Source: Odobenus rosmarus divergens (Eukaryota > Chordata > Mammalia > Carnivora > Odobenidae). From it: DNA of 64,000 bases. Positions within the stretch are counted from its first letter, which is position 1; every line of letters begins with the position of its first letter. The position numbers and the translations under genes were made by a program. Under the pieces are notes generated by a model. That model made no database searches. It saw only the letters and a program-made list of their open reading frames with translations, and was not told the origin of the DNA. The stretch is taken from NCBI RefSeq assembly GCF_000321225.1, contig NW_004450480.1, forward strand, positions 3,682,770-3,746,769. The letters are read 5' to 3'. This document shows, one piece after another, positions 33,041 through 44,204 of the stretch.

Positions 33041-33592
33041 TTCATCTGGTTCCAGTGCTGGTTATTTACATGAGGAGCCTTGTGATATTAACCTAAGGGC
33101 AGTTCCAAGCCTGGTCCCTCGAAGTGACTGCATTATTAGATGGGTGGCCTATAATGGTTTTTCTTTAGACACCTTACATAAATCAAGGTGCCGGTAAATC
33201 AAGAATGAAGTGATCCTATCATTACTTTTTAAAAAAATATATGCCCAGAAATCGTCTCATAACAGATGCTCTGGGGCTCTGCCCCGTTCCTTGGCATTTC
33301 TGCTTCTGTGTCTTCATGCCCAGGCCTTGCCAGGGCTGCGGAAGGTGGGCAGGCCTGGTGTCAGAGTTAGTGCCCCCAGGATCAACCAGTGGTGGAGAAA
33401 AGCTTCCCAGGTGTGATAACTCTGAGGGCTGTTCTACAGTACTCCCCTGAGGTTCTACAGTGCTCCCCAGAGGTCTCAAACAGGCCTGAGCCCTAGTTGT
33501 CCACAGAGCTAACCTATTCATTATCAGCTGCCCTTCCTGGCCCATCCCATTTCCTCCTTCCTCCATCTGTGCTTCCTGGCATTACTTCCCAC
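33041..33592. other. No gene or repeat recognised
   Basis: Unassigned. A local duplication CTACAGTACTCCCCTGAGG / CTACAGTGCTCCCCAGAGG lies at about 33434-33472. Confidence 0.45.
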
Positions 33593-33668
33593 TGTAGAGT
33601 GACCAGGTAGTTCATCCTGGGAACCCCCCCTAGTCCCAGATAAACCAGGACAGTTGGACACCTTACTT
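33593..33668. mobile_element. MER53-like DNA transposon fragment
   Basis: TAGAGTGACCAGGTAGTTCA, TCCTGGGAACCCCCCCTAGT, CCCAGATAAACCAGGACAGT and TGGACACCTTAC resemble the fold-back element MER53 with its middle lost. Confidence 0.55.
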
Positions 33669-34072
33669 CCCCCCCCCCAAAAAAAAAATTTGCACTCAAA
33701 TCCTAGTCCCCGTGTTGATTTCTGGAGTACCTGAACCCAAGGCAATCCATACAGACAGAAGAGTCTGGAATGAGATGTGCCTCTTATCTGGGTATTCTTT
33801 GTGAATAGAGCCCTCTGGAGTTGGGCAGTAGGGCAGTGCTGAGTTCCTTAGGTATTTGGGGGTGGGAATTGTTGAGAATGGGTTTTTCACCAAACCTGTA
33901 TTTGATCACATATCATTTGTCTACATTTTTAAAAATACATAATAAAAACTTGGGTTTTTTAAAAAAATTAGCAAATATTTGTCTTACAATTTTTAAAGAG
34001 TCATTTTCATTTAAGTTTTTTAAAAGGAAGGAAAGAAACCAGATTTTTAAAAAAGTGTTTTATGACTTAGGG
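33669..34072. other. Unassigned; AT-rich
   Basis: A C8A9 junction lies at 33671-33689. The rest is AT-rich and unassigned. Confidence 0.4.
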
Positions 34073-34308
34073 CAGTGGTTTTCAATTTTTTAAGCCTCCA
34101 AATGTTTTTGTGATGCAATCCTACAGGGCTTCTCCAGTTACTACCAGATACAACCCTGACTAAAACAGGGTTCTGGGGCTATAGCCCCACCCATTCAGTT
34201 GCTCCCTCCAGTCCCCCAACCCCTCCACCACCTCCAGTAACCACTAAGCATTTCCTAAGAACCCTGAAGTTTTCACTGGACCCCAGTGTGAAAACCACTA
34301 TCGTAGGG
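34073..34308. mobile_element. hAT-type DNA transposon with terminal inverted repeats
   Basis: GCAGTGGTTTTCAA at the left and GTGTGAAAACCACTATCG at the right form terminal inverted repeats (AGTGGTTTTCA). No transposase remains between them. Confidence 0.75.
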
Positions 34309-34352
34309 GATTATTTAATGGCATGAAAAAAATATCATTAACTTTTTACTTG

Positions 34353-34586
34353 AAAACATGTTATAACATGAGGGGCACCAGGGTGGCTCAGTCGGTTAAG
34401 TGTCCGACCCTTGGTTTCGACTCAGGTCATGACCTCATGGGTCATGAGATCCGAGCCCTGCATTGGGCTCCACGCTCAGCGGGGAGTCTGCTTGAAGATT
34501 CTCTCCCTCTGCCCCTCCCCCCACTCACTCTCTTTCTCTCTCTCTCTAAAATAAATAAATCTTTTAAAAAAAACATGTTATAACAT
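34353..34586 (+). mobile_element. CAN SINE with exact target duplication
   Basis: Body 34373-34569: GGGCACCAGGGTGGCTCAG head, A-box TGGCTCAGTCGG, GGTCATGACCTCATGGGTCA, GAGATCCGAGCCC (B-box region), CT-rich stretch and AATAAATAAATC tail. The repeat AACATGTTATAACAT flanks it at 34355-34369 and 34572-34586. A clean, fairly young copy. Confidence 0.97.
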
Positions 34587-35242
34587 AAGAAGAGCTGGTC
34601 AAAAAACAGCACACACATGCTATCTCCAGTTTGTGGGGAAAAAAATAACACCTGTATTCATATACATTGAGAAAAGGCTGGGAGGAAATACACCAAAGAT
34701 ATCCATGGTGGTTATCTCCCGGGGACTGGATCCCTGGGATCTTTTCACATTTTATTCTGTGCCAATTCTCTATTACCTCCATTTTCCACAGTGAGTAGGA
34801 ATTATTTTTTAGGCAAATGAAGGCACAACACATGATTTTAAGGAGGGGGAGGAGGGTAGGAAACATGATTCCAAAATCACAGGCAGACAGCGGCATCGCA
34901 CTAGATTTTCATTTTTCTTAGACACTGATCTGAAGAGCAGGGCCTTATTCAGGTTTAGAGGGTTTAGCCAGTGAAGACTGCATAATGCAAGTTATAGCCT
35001 GTCAATTCCATGCTCAGCAAGGTCTTTGAAGTTTCTGATAATGATACATGAGCACTGCCTATAAAATAAGCAAAACAAGAAGTAAGTCTCCTGCCGCCAT
35101 TGCAATGGAGTGGTTCAGGCTATGAAGTAGGCGGTGCCTCCCACAAATGTGGGTGCAGTCAAGTCAGATACATGGCCAAGGAGCCTTTGAAAAGAGACTG
35201 AAGCTTTGCCAAACCTGAGGCTATAGGAGAGAATTAATGGTT
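34587..35242. other. No gene or repeat recognised
   Basis: Unassigned. Some parts recall L1 UTR (GATATCCATGGTGGTTATCT, TTCACATTTTATTCTGTGCC), too weak to call. Confidence 0.4.
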
Positions 35243-35312
35243 AAGTGTGCGTTTTCCCCACCTGGCTGCCCATCAGAGTCACCTGGGGAGCTTCATAAAA
35301 TCAGGTTCCTGG
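35243..35312. mobile_element. hAT-Charlie relic, left part
   Basis: CATCAGAGTCACCTGGGGAG and CTTCATAAAATCAGGTTCCT match MER5/MER20-type elements. The right part is at 35693, beyond two SINEs. Confidence 0.75.
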
Positions 35313-35516
35313 TGGGGGAGGGGGGCGTCTGTGTGGCTCAGTCAGTTAAGCGTCTGCCTTTGGCTCAGGTCATGATCTAGGGGTCCTGGGATCAAGCCCC
35401 ATGTCAGGCTCCCTGCTCACCGGGGAGTCTGCTTCTCTCTTCCTCTACCTCTGCCCTTCCCCCCTGCTCGTGCTCTCTCTCTCTCTCTCTCAAATAAATA
35501 AATAAAATCTTTTTTA
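35313..35516 (+). mobile_element. CAN SINE, first of a same-site pair
   Basis: GGGGCGTCTGTGTGGCTCAG head, GTCAGTTAAGCGTCTGCCTT, GGTCATGATCTAGGGGTCCT, GGGATCAAGCCCC, CT repeat, AAATAAATAAATAAAATC tail. Flanked by AAAATCAGGTTCCTGG (35297-35312) and AAAATTGCGTTCCTGG (35517-35532). Confidence 0.95.
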
Positions 35517-35532
35517 AAAATTGCGTTCCTGG

Positions 35533-35676
35533 GGTCCCTGGGTGGCTCTGTGGGTTAAGCACTGACTCTTGATTTCCACTCAGGTCATGATCTCAGGGTT
35601 GTGAGATCGAGCCCGGAGTTGGGCTCTGTGCTGGGTGTGGATTCTCTCTCTCCCTCTGCCCCTGCCCCCCTCAAAA
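35533..35676 (+). mobile_element. CAN SINE, second of a same-site pair
   Basis: GGTCCCTGGGTGGCTCTGTG head, GGTTAAGCACTGACTCTTGA, GGTCATGATCTCAGGGTTGT, GAGATCGAGCCC; shorter CT part and tail. Flanked by AAAATTGCGTTCCTGG (35517-35532) and ATAATCGGGTTCCTGG (35677-35692). More diverged, so probably the older of the two. Confidence 0.93.
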
Positions 35677-35692
35677 ATAATCGGGTTCCTGG

Positions 35693-35800
35693 CCCCACCC
35701 ACTGATCCCCTGATATCTCCTGAACGGTACTTAGGACCTGCATTTTTAACAGACACACCAGGGGATTCTCAGGGGACGCCTCCATGAAGTTCATCAGCAC
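35693..35800. mobile_element. hAT-Charlie relic, right part
   Basis: CCCCACCCACTGATCCCCTG, GACCTGCATTTTTAACAGAC and ACACCAGGGGATTCTCAGGG complete the element begun at 35243. Confidence 0.7.
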
Positions 35801-35894
35801 AGCTAGGTTGTAAGTTCTAGGAAACTTCTATGCCTGTTTGCTGCTGTAACCTAGACACTGTGTGCACAACCCCTGGTGCTCTAAATATCCAGGG

Positions 35895-36105
35895 AGGCAA
35901 CTATTTATCGAAAGCTCATTCTGTGCCTGACATTTTGCTGAGTGGTTTCAAGTCCATTCACCTTAATTACAACTCAAACTATGCTTCCATCCATTTTGTC
36001 ACTGAGAAAGCAGATTCAGCGGGGTTAAGAAACTTGCCCAAGATCACTTAGAAAGGAAGAGAGGCAGCATTGGAATCCTGGTTTGAGGCCCAAACGCCAG
36101 CTCAT
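35895..36105 (-). mobile_element. MIR SINE
   Basis: GAAAGCTCATTCTGTGCCTG, CATTTTGCTGAGTGGTTTCA, TTAAGAAACTTGCCCAAGAT and CTGGTTTGAGGCCCAAACGC follow MIR order. Confidence 0.85.
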
Positions 36106-37237
36106 CTCAATCGGCTAAGCCACTTCTAGAAAGTTCCATGGCTTTTTCTTCCTTTTCTTGGGAGAAAAATGGTACCAGAATTTCCCACTCACCTTCCTCA
36201 TCTCCTATCCTCTACCTGCTCCTCCATTGGTCTACACATGTATGCACATGCACGCGCACACACATACCCTCTTTTAAGTTTTACCTGCATCTAAAACAGC
36301 ACCAGAATTCTACCCCCAGGACATTCCATACAGAGATTTATTCTCACAATTTTCTGACTTCTTGTTATAACATGTCTTTCCTAAGCTACAGGAAACCAGT
36401 TGTTCCTTGATTCCATTGTAATTCTCTTACTTATTTGAAAGCGATCGTTGCAAACCATCCTAAGCAATTTGGCTGTTCGAGTTACAAGGTATTTGATGGT
36501 GGTGTCCCCATCCTCCACTAGTCAGAAGTCCACCGAGGCTACAGGTTTCTTCCCCTGACCTCCTAACCAGATGGTGTGAAACAAACAGAGCCCATCTCAG
36601 CCCAAATTCCACCAAAAAGGAAACAGTGATTAGCAAGCAGGCACATACACAGCTCTTCGAGCCATTCTGTGAGCCTGGGGACATCTCCAGGAGCTGTCCT
36701 TTTAGACACTTCAACAGCCTCTTACATGAAAAGTTCATCTGAGACAGATGCGACAATACCGTCAGTGCTGTATTTAGCTAACCTACTGAGGCAGGTGGTA
36801 AAATCAACCTTTTAACATCCAGACACTGGACTGGTTGGACATCTGAGCTCGGTGCCTTTCCAAGAGAACAAGCAACTGGTCTTGCTAGATTCATTTGCAA
36901 AGTCCAGGCAAAGCAGACACACCATGAAACATTTCTAGCCATCTACCTTTCCCGCACGCCATTATTTTCATCAATGAAAAACCATTTTAGAAATCCATTA
37001 TGGTAATTAACACACCCATGGGTGCAGAGCTAAGACAGATAATTGGAGCACTTCCGGTAACTTCCTCGGGAGGGTGGGACTGTGATCTTTCAAATGTTAG
37101 CTAACTGCCCCTACAATGTGAATGAAAGCTAACACGCACATGCACACACATACACAAAGCATGCGCACATGCGCACTCAAGCACACGTAACATACTATCT
37201 ATGCTTTAGCTTTAGAAATAAATTATGGACACAGATC
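36106..37237. other. Unassigned; two Z-DNA-like CA/GC tracts
   Basis: Largely repeat-free. Alternating tracts lie at about 36234-36265 (ACACATGTATGCACATGCAC, GCGCACACACA) and 37130-37188 (ACACGCACATGCACACACAT .. GCATGCGCACATGCGCAC). Homopolymer-free stretches such as 36760-37060 could hold conserved non-coding sequence. Confidence 0.45.
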
Positions 37238-37428
37238 AGCATAATAGCTGCCATTGAATAAGAACTCACTGTATGCCAGGTACTGTGCTAAATGTTTGAC
37301 CAGAAAGAAAACTGATCTCATTTAATCGTCACTGAGGAAATTGAGGGCCCAGGAAACCCAACTAGAAAGGATGAGCTGGACTCATACTCTGGCTGACTTG
37401 ACAGCTATAAATCTTAACCACTCCAGGA
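37238..37428 (-). mobile_element. MIR SINE
   Basis: AACTCACTGTATGCCAGGTA, CTGTGCTAAATGTTTGACC, TCATTTAATCGTCACTGAGG and ATCTTAACCACTCC match MIR, with an internal deletion. Confidence 0.85.
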
Positions 37429-37937
37429 GACTGGTTGCATGTAAGTTCTTCTAGGCCTCCTGGGAATTCTTCAGTCATCATCAACAATAATTTTTCATTC
37501 TTGGCTCAAAATGTTGAACAATAAATCCCAATTCCTGGGAAATATTCCACAGCATGACTTCTGAGCATAATTGGTTCTGAAGCAGGCTTGGGAAGTCCTC
37601 TGGGGAGATAACTGTGTTCTACCCAGAAGCGTGCAGGGCAGCTCTGACAGCTCCCAAGGCCAAGGGTGGCCAGAGTTTGAATCCTGCCCCCCTTTTCCTG
37701 TTAGGCCTCAGCATGGAAGCCTCCTCTTCTGCCACGTTCTGCTTACTGTCTGTGTTTGAATGCATCAGGTGCCCCGAGGGGTGGGGCACTGAAGCTGAGG
37801 AGGAGGGGGGCCAGTCACAGCCCAGGAGCACCCTCCCTCCCATTGGCTATAATAAACTTTGGAGCTGCGAGGGCAGAGAGGCAAGACAGCATACTGGGGG
37901 TGGTGAGGCACCGTCCAAGGCTGGATACTTTACAAAA
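37429..37937. other. No gene or repeat recognised
   Basis: Unassigned. Frames at 37614-38166 on both strands shadow one another and run into an L2. Confidence 0.4.
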
Positions 37938-38122
37938 AGAGAGTCGAAAGAATTTGCTGATGGATCAATACAGGGTCTACAAGAAGAGGAGAGTCAAGGC
38001 AGATTTTAAGATTTGGAGCCTGAGCCAAGAAGAAGCCAGTTTTCATCAACCAGATGGGGAAGACGGTGAAGAACAGGTGGGAATGGCTGTACCTGTGAGA
38101 TTTGAGAAGCCTATTCAGCATC
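37938..38122 (-). mobile_element. L2 LINE fragment
   Basis: GAATTTGCTGATGGATCAAT, GGAGAGTCAAGGCAGATTTT, AAGATTTGGAGCCTGAGCCA and CAACCAGATGGGGAAGACGG line up with reversed L2 ORF2. Confidence 0.75.
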
Positions 38123-38128
38123 CCAGGT

Positions 38129-38746
38129 GTATTGGTTTTCTATTGTTTTGTAACAAATTACCATAAATTGAGCAGCTTGAAACAACCCCACCAACGGACA
38201 GTTCTGTAGGTCAAGGTCCAGGTGCACTCCACTGGGTTTGCTGCTCAGCCTATCAGAAAGTTGAAGTCTAGGTGCCCACAGGACCAAGTTCTTGTTGGAG
38301 GCTCTAAGGAAGAATCCACTTGCAAGCTCATGTCCGTCGTTGGCAGAATTCAACTCCTTGCCGTTGTAGGCCTAAAGTCCCTGGTTCTTTGCTGGCTATG
38401 AGCTGATGGCCACTCTTAGCTTCTAGAAGTTGCCTGCATCCCTGGCCACTGGGCTCCTTCCATCTCCAAGCCAGAAAGGACGGGTCAAACCCTCCAGCTT
38501 GGAAATTCTCACATGCTCTGCCACCAGCCAGAAAAAAAACTCTGCCTTTAAAGGGCTCTTGTGATTGGATTGGACCACCAGGATCATCTCCTTTTCTTCA
38601 GGTCAACTGTATCATGTAACACCATCTAATCACGGCAGGGCTGTCCATTACATTCTCAGTCCCAGGGATCCTGTGGGGAGTACACACTGGGATGGGGGCG
38701 GGGGCAGAAAATCATGGGAGCTTTCCTAGAATCCTGCCTGCCACCC
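38129..38746 (-). mobile_element. MLT1-family LTR relic
   Basis: TGTATTGGTTTTCTATTGTT, GTAACAAATTACCATAAATT, GGAGGCTCTAAGGAAGAATC, AGCTTCTAGAAGTTGCCTGC, GGGCTCTTGTGATTGGATTG, GTATCATGTAACACCATCTA and an ATCCTGCCTGCCACC end match antisense MLT1, close to full length. Confidence 0.85.
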
Positions 38747-39214
38747 AAATGGAGATGAGGAGGAGACAGTCTCCTCCAGAAACTTCCAAGGCTGCAGGAT
38801 AGAGCAGAAGGGGGAGGGGATGAGCCCATCTGGATCTCTTTAGCCTCTGGAACTTGAAGCACTCGGGAAAGAAGGCCTGGCCCTTTGAAGGGCCCCATGG
38901 AGCCATGCCTCGGAGCCCCACCACGGGCCTGCCCTGCCAATCCTCCTGCACGGGCCCCGAGGCATCTTGGCTGCGGTATCCCCATGTCTGGCAGGTGAGT
39001 CAACATTTGGCTTCTCTCCTGGGCTTTCTTGGAAAGGGCTATGTTCCAGGTTGGCAGCCGTGCTGGCTGGGAAGGAGGATAGAGAAAAGCCAAGTTCTGG
39101 GGGCCCTGCTGCCAGGCAGGACACCTGGACCTTCTCCCCCTCAGCCACTGCGAGTGATGGGAGGAAATCTCACTATCACTGCAGGGAAGCCAGAGTGACA
39201 ACAAAGCAGGGTGG
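38747..39214. other. GC-rich, unassigned
   Basis: Stop-poor because GC-rich, so frames stay open on both strands (182 codons reverse, 114 forward). No domain, conserved motif or splice pattern I can support. Confidence 0.4.
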
Positions 39215-39390
39215 TAAAACTCTCAGGCCGTGGCAGCAAATCAGTGACCTAGCCTCTCAATTTCACCATCCATAAAATGGGGATGGTCATTAGTAGCTAC
39301 CGCATAGGGGTTTGTGACAATTAAACAACATGGTAACTGTAAATCATTTACCACAGTGGCTGGCACATAGAAAGTGTGGACAAAAACACA
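39215..39390 (+). mobile_element. MIR SINE
   Basis: CAATTTCACCATCCATAAAA, TGGGGATGGTCATTAGTAGC, GTTTGTGACAATTAAACAAC and CAGTGGCTGGCACATAGAAA match MIR. Confidence 0.9.
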
Positions 39391-40540
39391 CAAGGAATGC
39401 TATTAACTGAAGGGTAAAGGACTGGGGGAGAGAGGCTGCTCTACCAGAAGAGATTAAAAGGAGGAAGGGATTAGATAAAGAGGTCGGGGGACAGCCAAGC
39501 CCTTTGATACGAAACTTTCATCATATTGAAATGCAAGTTAGTTGTGTCTATAAAGACCTATGACTATATAAAGGACAACTGCTAAACCCCAAGGCATGAC
39601 AGATTTTGACTGAGCCAGGTAATAAATCTGGATAGGATGTTCCCAGGGCTCCTGGGTAGCCAGATAGGGCTTCTGCTTCCGGGAGAAATTCAGGAGGGAA
39701 GAGAGGGACAAGCAAGGGGCAGAATACTGTGCTGGTATGTTGCATGCCACATTTGGTCGCCAGTAACAGAAATCCACCCAAGCTTAGTGGTGTGGGGTAA
39801 CATTTGAGGCATTAACTGTGGGTTCACCCAACCCTTCTGTACGAAACAGATTTCCCTGCTGCATCCTGAGGACTTCATTCCCTACCTCCACCCCCCCAAT
39901 CCAACTCAACCACAACTGAGTTGCTTACTCCATAAGGAAACAAAGCAAAGTGCCCTATGCTCAAGGCAGCACAGGGGAAGATGAAGATCACAACCTCCAC
40001 CAGCTTTGCTCCAAAGAGCTGGGAGTTCCTTGAGTTGACATCAAGGCATTTCTCTTTTCTGACAAAGACCACCAAACCCTATCAATCATCCAGTTTGCAA
40101 GGACGTGTCCCAGGGACAACACCCTTTCCCCAACCAAGGGCCAGGACAAAAGCTTCCCAGGACAGAGGGGCCCCCAGAGCCCTCTAGATCCACTGAAAGC
40201 AGACAGGGGCATAAAAATAGTTCTCACCCCTGACCAAGGTGGATAAGCTGGGACCAGCTTGGAATCCCCGCTGAGTGGGAACTTTGAACATGCTCATTCT
40301 AAGGCTGCAACAGGCAGTCCCGTAGACAGACACCCAACAACAGGAAACTGAGGAAGCCAGGCCCTGCCATGCTTGGGTGTCAGCTCATTCCCCCTTTGCC
40401 TTTACAGACTGGTATGCTCTCGTTCTGCCTTCTTAAGAAAGTGCACATGGCTTTAGTGTCCCTCAACCCGGCTGTACACGATCTCTTAGTTCAAGGGCAT
40501 GGCAGGTTCCTGCAATGTATCCACCACAAACCACCCCCAG
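39391..40540. other. No gene or repeat recognised
   Basis: Unassigned. GTCGCCAGTAACAGAAATCC..CAAGCTTAGTGG (39757-39790) faintly recalls the ancient repeat at 18130. Confidence 0.4.
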
Positions 40541-40900
40541 CCTAATTCAGATTTCACAAGTTCCCTCTGATACATCATTACAGAGTTCTTGAAATCTAAT
40601 CTATTCCAGAACATTCTCAGATAGACCAGGAGGGAACGAATGCATCTTTGTATCCTCCCTTTCTTCCAGAATCAAATTTTCAGTATTATTTGGAAACTAG
40701 CTATACAGAAATTCCATGCTGCAAAACCAAGTCTTTTGTTATTAATTAAATGATGATCTCCCACTTTTCTTTTTGCCAAGTCTGTTTTCATAGGTGGGCT
40801 TGTTCAATGTGGGGTACACCCATATGGGTATTTCCCTGGCAACAGGGTGTCATGGAGGAAGCCAATTAATTACAGGAGAGTTAATGGCCTTGTCCAGGTT
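40541..40900. promoter_or_regulatory. Repeat-free stretch with TAATTAA cores
   Basis: TTATTAATTAAATGATGATC and AAGCCAATTAATTACAGGAG flank a CCTGGCAACAGGG site. Nothing coding. Possible conserved non-coding element; weak evidence. Confidence 0.2.
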
Positions 40901-41179
40901 AATAGTGGAGCCAAGTGCCGCTTGCTGAGCCTTCAACTCTTCATTAACTCAAATCCCAGTTGTAACTTTCTGCTAGGGCCCGGAGTTCTATCCACCAGAT
41001 AGAAGCAGCACAACAGCAGAGACTGTAAATACTCTGTCAGGGCATGAAGAATAACAACAATAAGGCATTCATATTAGGAGAGGAGATTCATTCATCACGG
41101 TTTGTTTACCCTCTCAACAACCCAGTAGATTTGCTGTTGCTGTCTCTGGGGAAGCAGCTGGTGTAAGGAAATCAGATTG
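40901..41179. other. No gene or repeat recognised
   Basis: Unassigned; a CCCTCTCAACAACCCAGTAG piece could be a MIR core remnant. Confidence 0.35.
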
Positions 41180-41470
41180 CAGGGAAAAGAATGTGAGCTT
41201 TGCAGTCATATGGGCCTCATTTCAAATCCTGGCCAAGGCCCTTCCCTTCTTGGAGGGGGCAAACCTGTATGGCGGCTCTGATTGGCCAGTGCCCCTGCTC
41301 TAACCCTAGCTAGAGAGCCTGAGTGTCAGCCTGCTTTCTCTGGTCTTCAGTTTGTCTTCCGCAAAATGGGGGAATAATAACACTGATTTCATAGGGTAAT
41401 TGTGAAGGTCATTGAGATCACATATGTGAAAGCCCCTTGTATCTGCTAGGTGCTCATTATGTTCGCTTCT
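41180..41470 (+). mobile_element. MIR SINE with extra middle sequence
   Basis: GTGAGCTTTGCAGTCATATG, GGCCTCATTTCAAATCCTGG, then about 90 bases unlike MIR, then CTTCAGTTTGTCTTCCGCAA, AATGGGGGAATAATAACACT, TAGGGTAATTGTGAAGGTCA and TGCTAGGTGCTCATTATG. Confidence 0.85.
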
Positions 41471-41719
41471 TTCGCATTATAACAGACTTTTTCCAGGTTG
41501 GGCTAATCTTCTACTATGGTTTCATGACTGACCAAGGCAAAACAAAGAGAGCTAATGAGGAAAGCCAGACTTTCCTCATTCTTGTGGGAAAAAAAATTTC
41601 TCTTGGGTAGATCCTACCTCAGGCTTGAAGTCCATCCTCTTCTCCAGACCCTTCCCTCAGTGTGGCAGAGGCTTCCCTAATATCAGCCCTCCCCTAATTC
41701 TATAATAATACAAATTCTC
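41471..41719. other. No gene or repeat recognised
   Basis: Unassigned. Confidence 0.35.
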
Positions 41720-42110
41720 ACAAACACACCAAGTTAAGCTGACCATATGGCCAAGGAGAGAGAGACCACATTTCTGAGCATCCCTTACAGATGACCATGT
41801 GGCAAAATTCTCATCAACGGGATGTGAGAGGAAGTGAACTGTGCACTTACTGAGACTGACCAAGCTTCTCTTTTCCCTTCCCAACTAGCTGGAATGTGAA
41901 TAAGGAGCTGGTCAGCTGGCCTTGACCACAAAGATGAAGACAACATGCTGAGCAACAAGATAGAAGGAACCTGGGTCCCTGGACATGCACCACAGCTGTC
42001 CTGGACCACCCACCTACCTTCACACTGCTGCATGAGAAAGAAACACACTTCCAACTGGTTCCAAACCCTCTACTGGGGGGTCTCTTACTACATCAATTAG
42101 CTCTACTCCC
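41720..42110 (+). mobile_element. MLT1-family LTR relic
   Basis: AGCTGACCATATGGCCAAGG, AACGGGATGTGAGAGGAAGT, CTTTTCCCTTCCCAACTAGC, TGGAATGTGAATAAGGAGCT, GCAACAAGATAGAAGGAACC, TGGGTCCCTGGACATG and GCTGCATGAGAAAGAAACAC follow forward MLT1 order. Confidence 0.75.
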
Positions 42111-42639
42111 TAACTCGCAATCTACTCCCTAGTACATCCACCTTACCTTCTCAGATTTCATCTTTATAGCTTGCTTTGAGCAAGAACCTTCTGGACCCAA
42201 GATCGGATCTACCTTTAGGATAGATCAGATTTCATAATCTGACCACTTGTAAACTAGATCCACTTCACAGGCATGCTTTGGTTGATTCCTATAGTATACT
42301 TTTTAAAATTTCAGATTTGTTGTCAACCTTTCTAAAACTGAGAATTTTCACCTAAAAATCAAAATGTTTGGCTTTTCTTGAGAAACCAGAAGGTCTGGCA
42401 ACCCTGGGCCAAATTCTTGCTTGGAAAAATCCAGCTGCTAGCCTGCTTCAGTTCATCATGGTCAATGCCTGTCACAGACATGGTTGTACCCTTGGGTCTT
42501 ACCCTTGGGGCCCAATGACCTGACTTCCAAGACCCAGAATCTCTGTCCCTTTGCCTGAGGGCTTTCTCTGGTCCCCTGGAGCCTGCCTAGCCAGAGGGGC
42601 TAGAGAGTGAAAGCACTACCACCCCCAAAAGACCTCAAC
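42111..42639. other. No gene or repeat recognised
   Basis: Unassigned; may hold the 5' part of the LTR relic that follows. Confidence 0.35.
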
Positions 42640-42915
42640 CAACAATTGATGAGAGTTGATGTATAAATATGCCAGCTCCCTGTTTCTCAGACGGGATACC
42701 TGGAGGTCAACTGTTACACTGGCCCCCAGAGTTTGAGTCCCAGCTGTCCAGAGTGGAGCTCACTCCATAATGCAACTTTTATTGGCTGGCTGCCTTCCCT
42801 TCCCTGTCCTGGTTCCCAGTTCCCTCCCAACATTTCCCAGAATCACCTCCCAAATAAACTACCTGCACTCAGATCCTACTCTCAGAATCTGTTTCTGGGG
42901 CAGCCTAAGTCCCCA
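42640..42915 (+). mobile_element. LTR relic (unnamed family)
   Basis: GATGTATAAATATGCCAGCT (old TATA box), CTGTTTCTCAGACGGGATAC, GGCCCCCAGAGTTTGAGTCC, AATCACCTCCCAAATAAACT (old poly-A signal) and GTTTCTGGGGCAGCCTAAG form the 3' part of a mammalian LTR. The same end occurs at 46360-46577 and reversed at 9240. Confidence 0.6.
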
Positions 42916-43867
42916 GCCCCTTTAGTCTTCCAGGTGCTAGTAAGCCTTTATCAGCATGCACCGTCATTTTTCTTCTGGTAAAGAAATACTTATCTGTGTT
43001 TGATCTTTATTAAAAGTGAAAAGAAAAGGGAAAGATAGTTCTGGAAGACAATGTGTTTCAGAAAAAAAATAGGTGAGAGTCTATTTTTGTGGGAGTAAAA
43101 AATATTCCTGCATGTTTAACATGCAAATACTGGCCTGCTTAGTTCACTGACATTATCTGTCCAACCCTCAGCCGTTCATGTTTGTGATCTCTGGTTTACA
43201 GCACTGAGAACTCTTGTTAAAATTCAGGCGTCATTAGCCCCTGACTTTGAATGAGGCTCTGCAATTAGCTAAGCCTCCATGTGGGAGCATACTGAGGGAA
43301 GAGGCAGGGAGACACAGAAGTCGCAAGGACCAAAGTTTGGAGGAAGGGCCAAAGGAAACCTAGGCACTTGGGCCAGGCAAAGAGGGCTCAACATGGATCA
43401 GGGTAGGGGGCCTGAAGAGAGCTGAAGCCTTTTCCCCCATCCTGTGAAAATCCCTTCCCCCACAGCATCCAAGGGGCTCTGTGTCCACACCCCTCCACCA
43501 GAGCTCGGCTCTCCTTATTCCAACACAACTTCTGGGTATGTCTCTCCTGACTCTGCAGGAATTCCTGGAAGGTGGAAGCTATACCTAGTCTCTCTTTATC
43601 CCCAGTGCTCAAAGAGGGCTTGCCATATCGTGGGTGCCTAATAAAGGTTTGTCTTATATTTCTGTGGACCAGCTTAACCCTAGAGTGAGCAATCAGAATT
43701 GCTATGTAAGCCAGGGGGCGCTTGTGATTCAATGTTCATTTCTCAGTTGGGGAGCTGAAAATGGTTTTTGACGGCACCACAGTGAAAAAGAGTGAACTAG
43801 CCGGCCCCACACTATTTAAAGCCAGGAACATGGGCTTTTGGGAAAACTAACTATCTCTTACCTAGTT
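42916..43867. other. Unassigned; CTCF-like motif
   Basis: AAGCCAGGGGGCGCTTGTG (43708-43726) carries a CTCF-like core. TATCGTGGGTGCCTAATAAA (43627-43646) resembles an L2 3' end. No gene seen; the 114-codon reverse frame at 43388-43732 has no signature. Confidence 0.4.
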
Positions 43868-44080
43868 GACAATCTACAGGTTTAAGAATGTGGGCTCTGG
43901 AGTCAGACTGTCCAGGTTCAAATCCCAGTTCCCTTACTTACTAGCTGTGTTACCTTGGGCAAGTCACCAAACCTCTGTGCCTCCTTAAAAGATAGGAATT
44001 AAATGAGCTAATGCATGTAGAGTGTTTTGCAGTGTGCCTGCACAGAGGAAGCACTTAAAATGTTAGCTGTTATTGGCTCT
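43868..44080 (+). mobile_element. MIR SINE, near full length
   Basis: AAGAATGTGGGCTCTGGAGT, CAGACTGTCCAGGTTCAAAT, CTTACTAGCTGTGTTACCTT, GGGCAAGTCACCAAACCTCT, GAGCTAATGCATGTAGAGTG and GGAAGCACTTAAAATGTTAG. One of the best MIRs in the window. Confidence 0.96.
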
Positions 44081-44204
44081 GATTGGAGGCAACAGGATCC
44101 TGGTTAAAAAGAAAGCCAGAGTAGAAAATTATCTAGAAGGATATGTCAGTTCTAGCATTCAAAGCCCCAAAGCTAGACATTAGGCACAAAGAACACATAT
44201 TCCA

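Noticed and set aside
34373..34569. tRNA gene from A- and B-box matches in the CAN SINEs
   Set aside because: Boxes belong to the SINE promoter; no acceptor stem or cloverleaf follows.
38656..39204. 182-codon reverse frame, the longest in the window
   Set aside because: GC-rich, stop-poor DNA with equally open frames opposite it; no domain, no splice context, and the 5' end of the frame is arbitrary.
42640..42915. Gene promoter with TATA box and poly-A signal
   Set aside because: Both signals sit where an LTR would have them, and the same end recurs elsewhere in the window.
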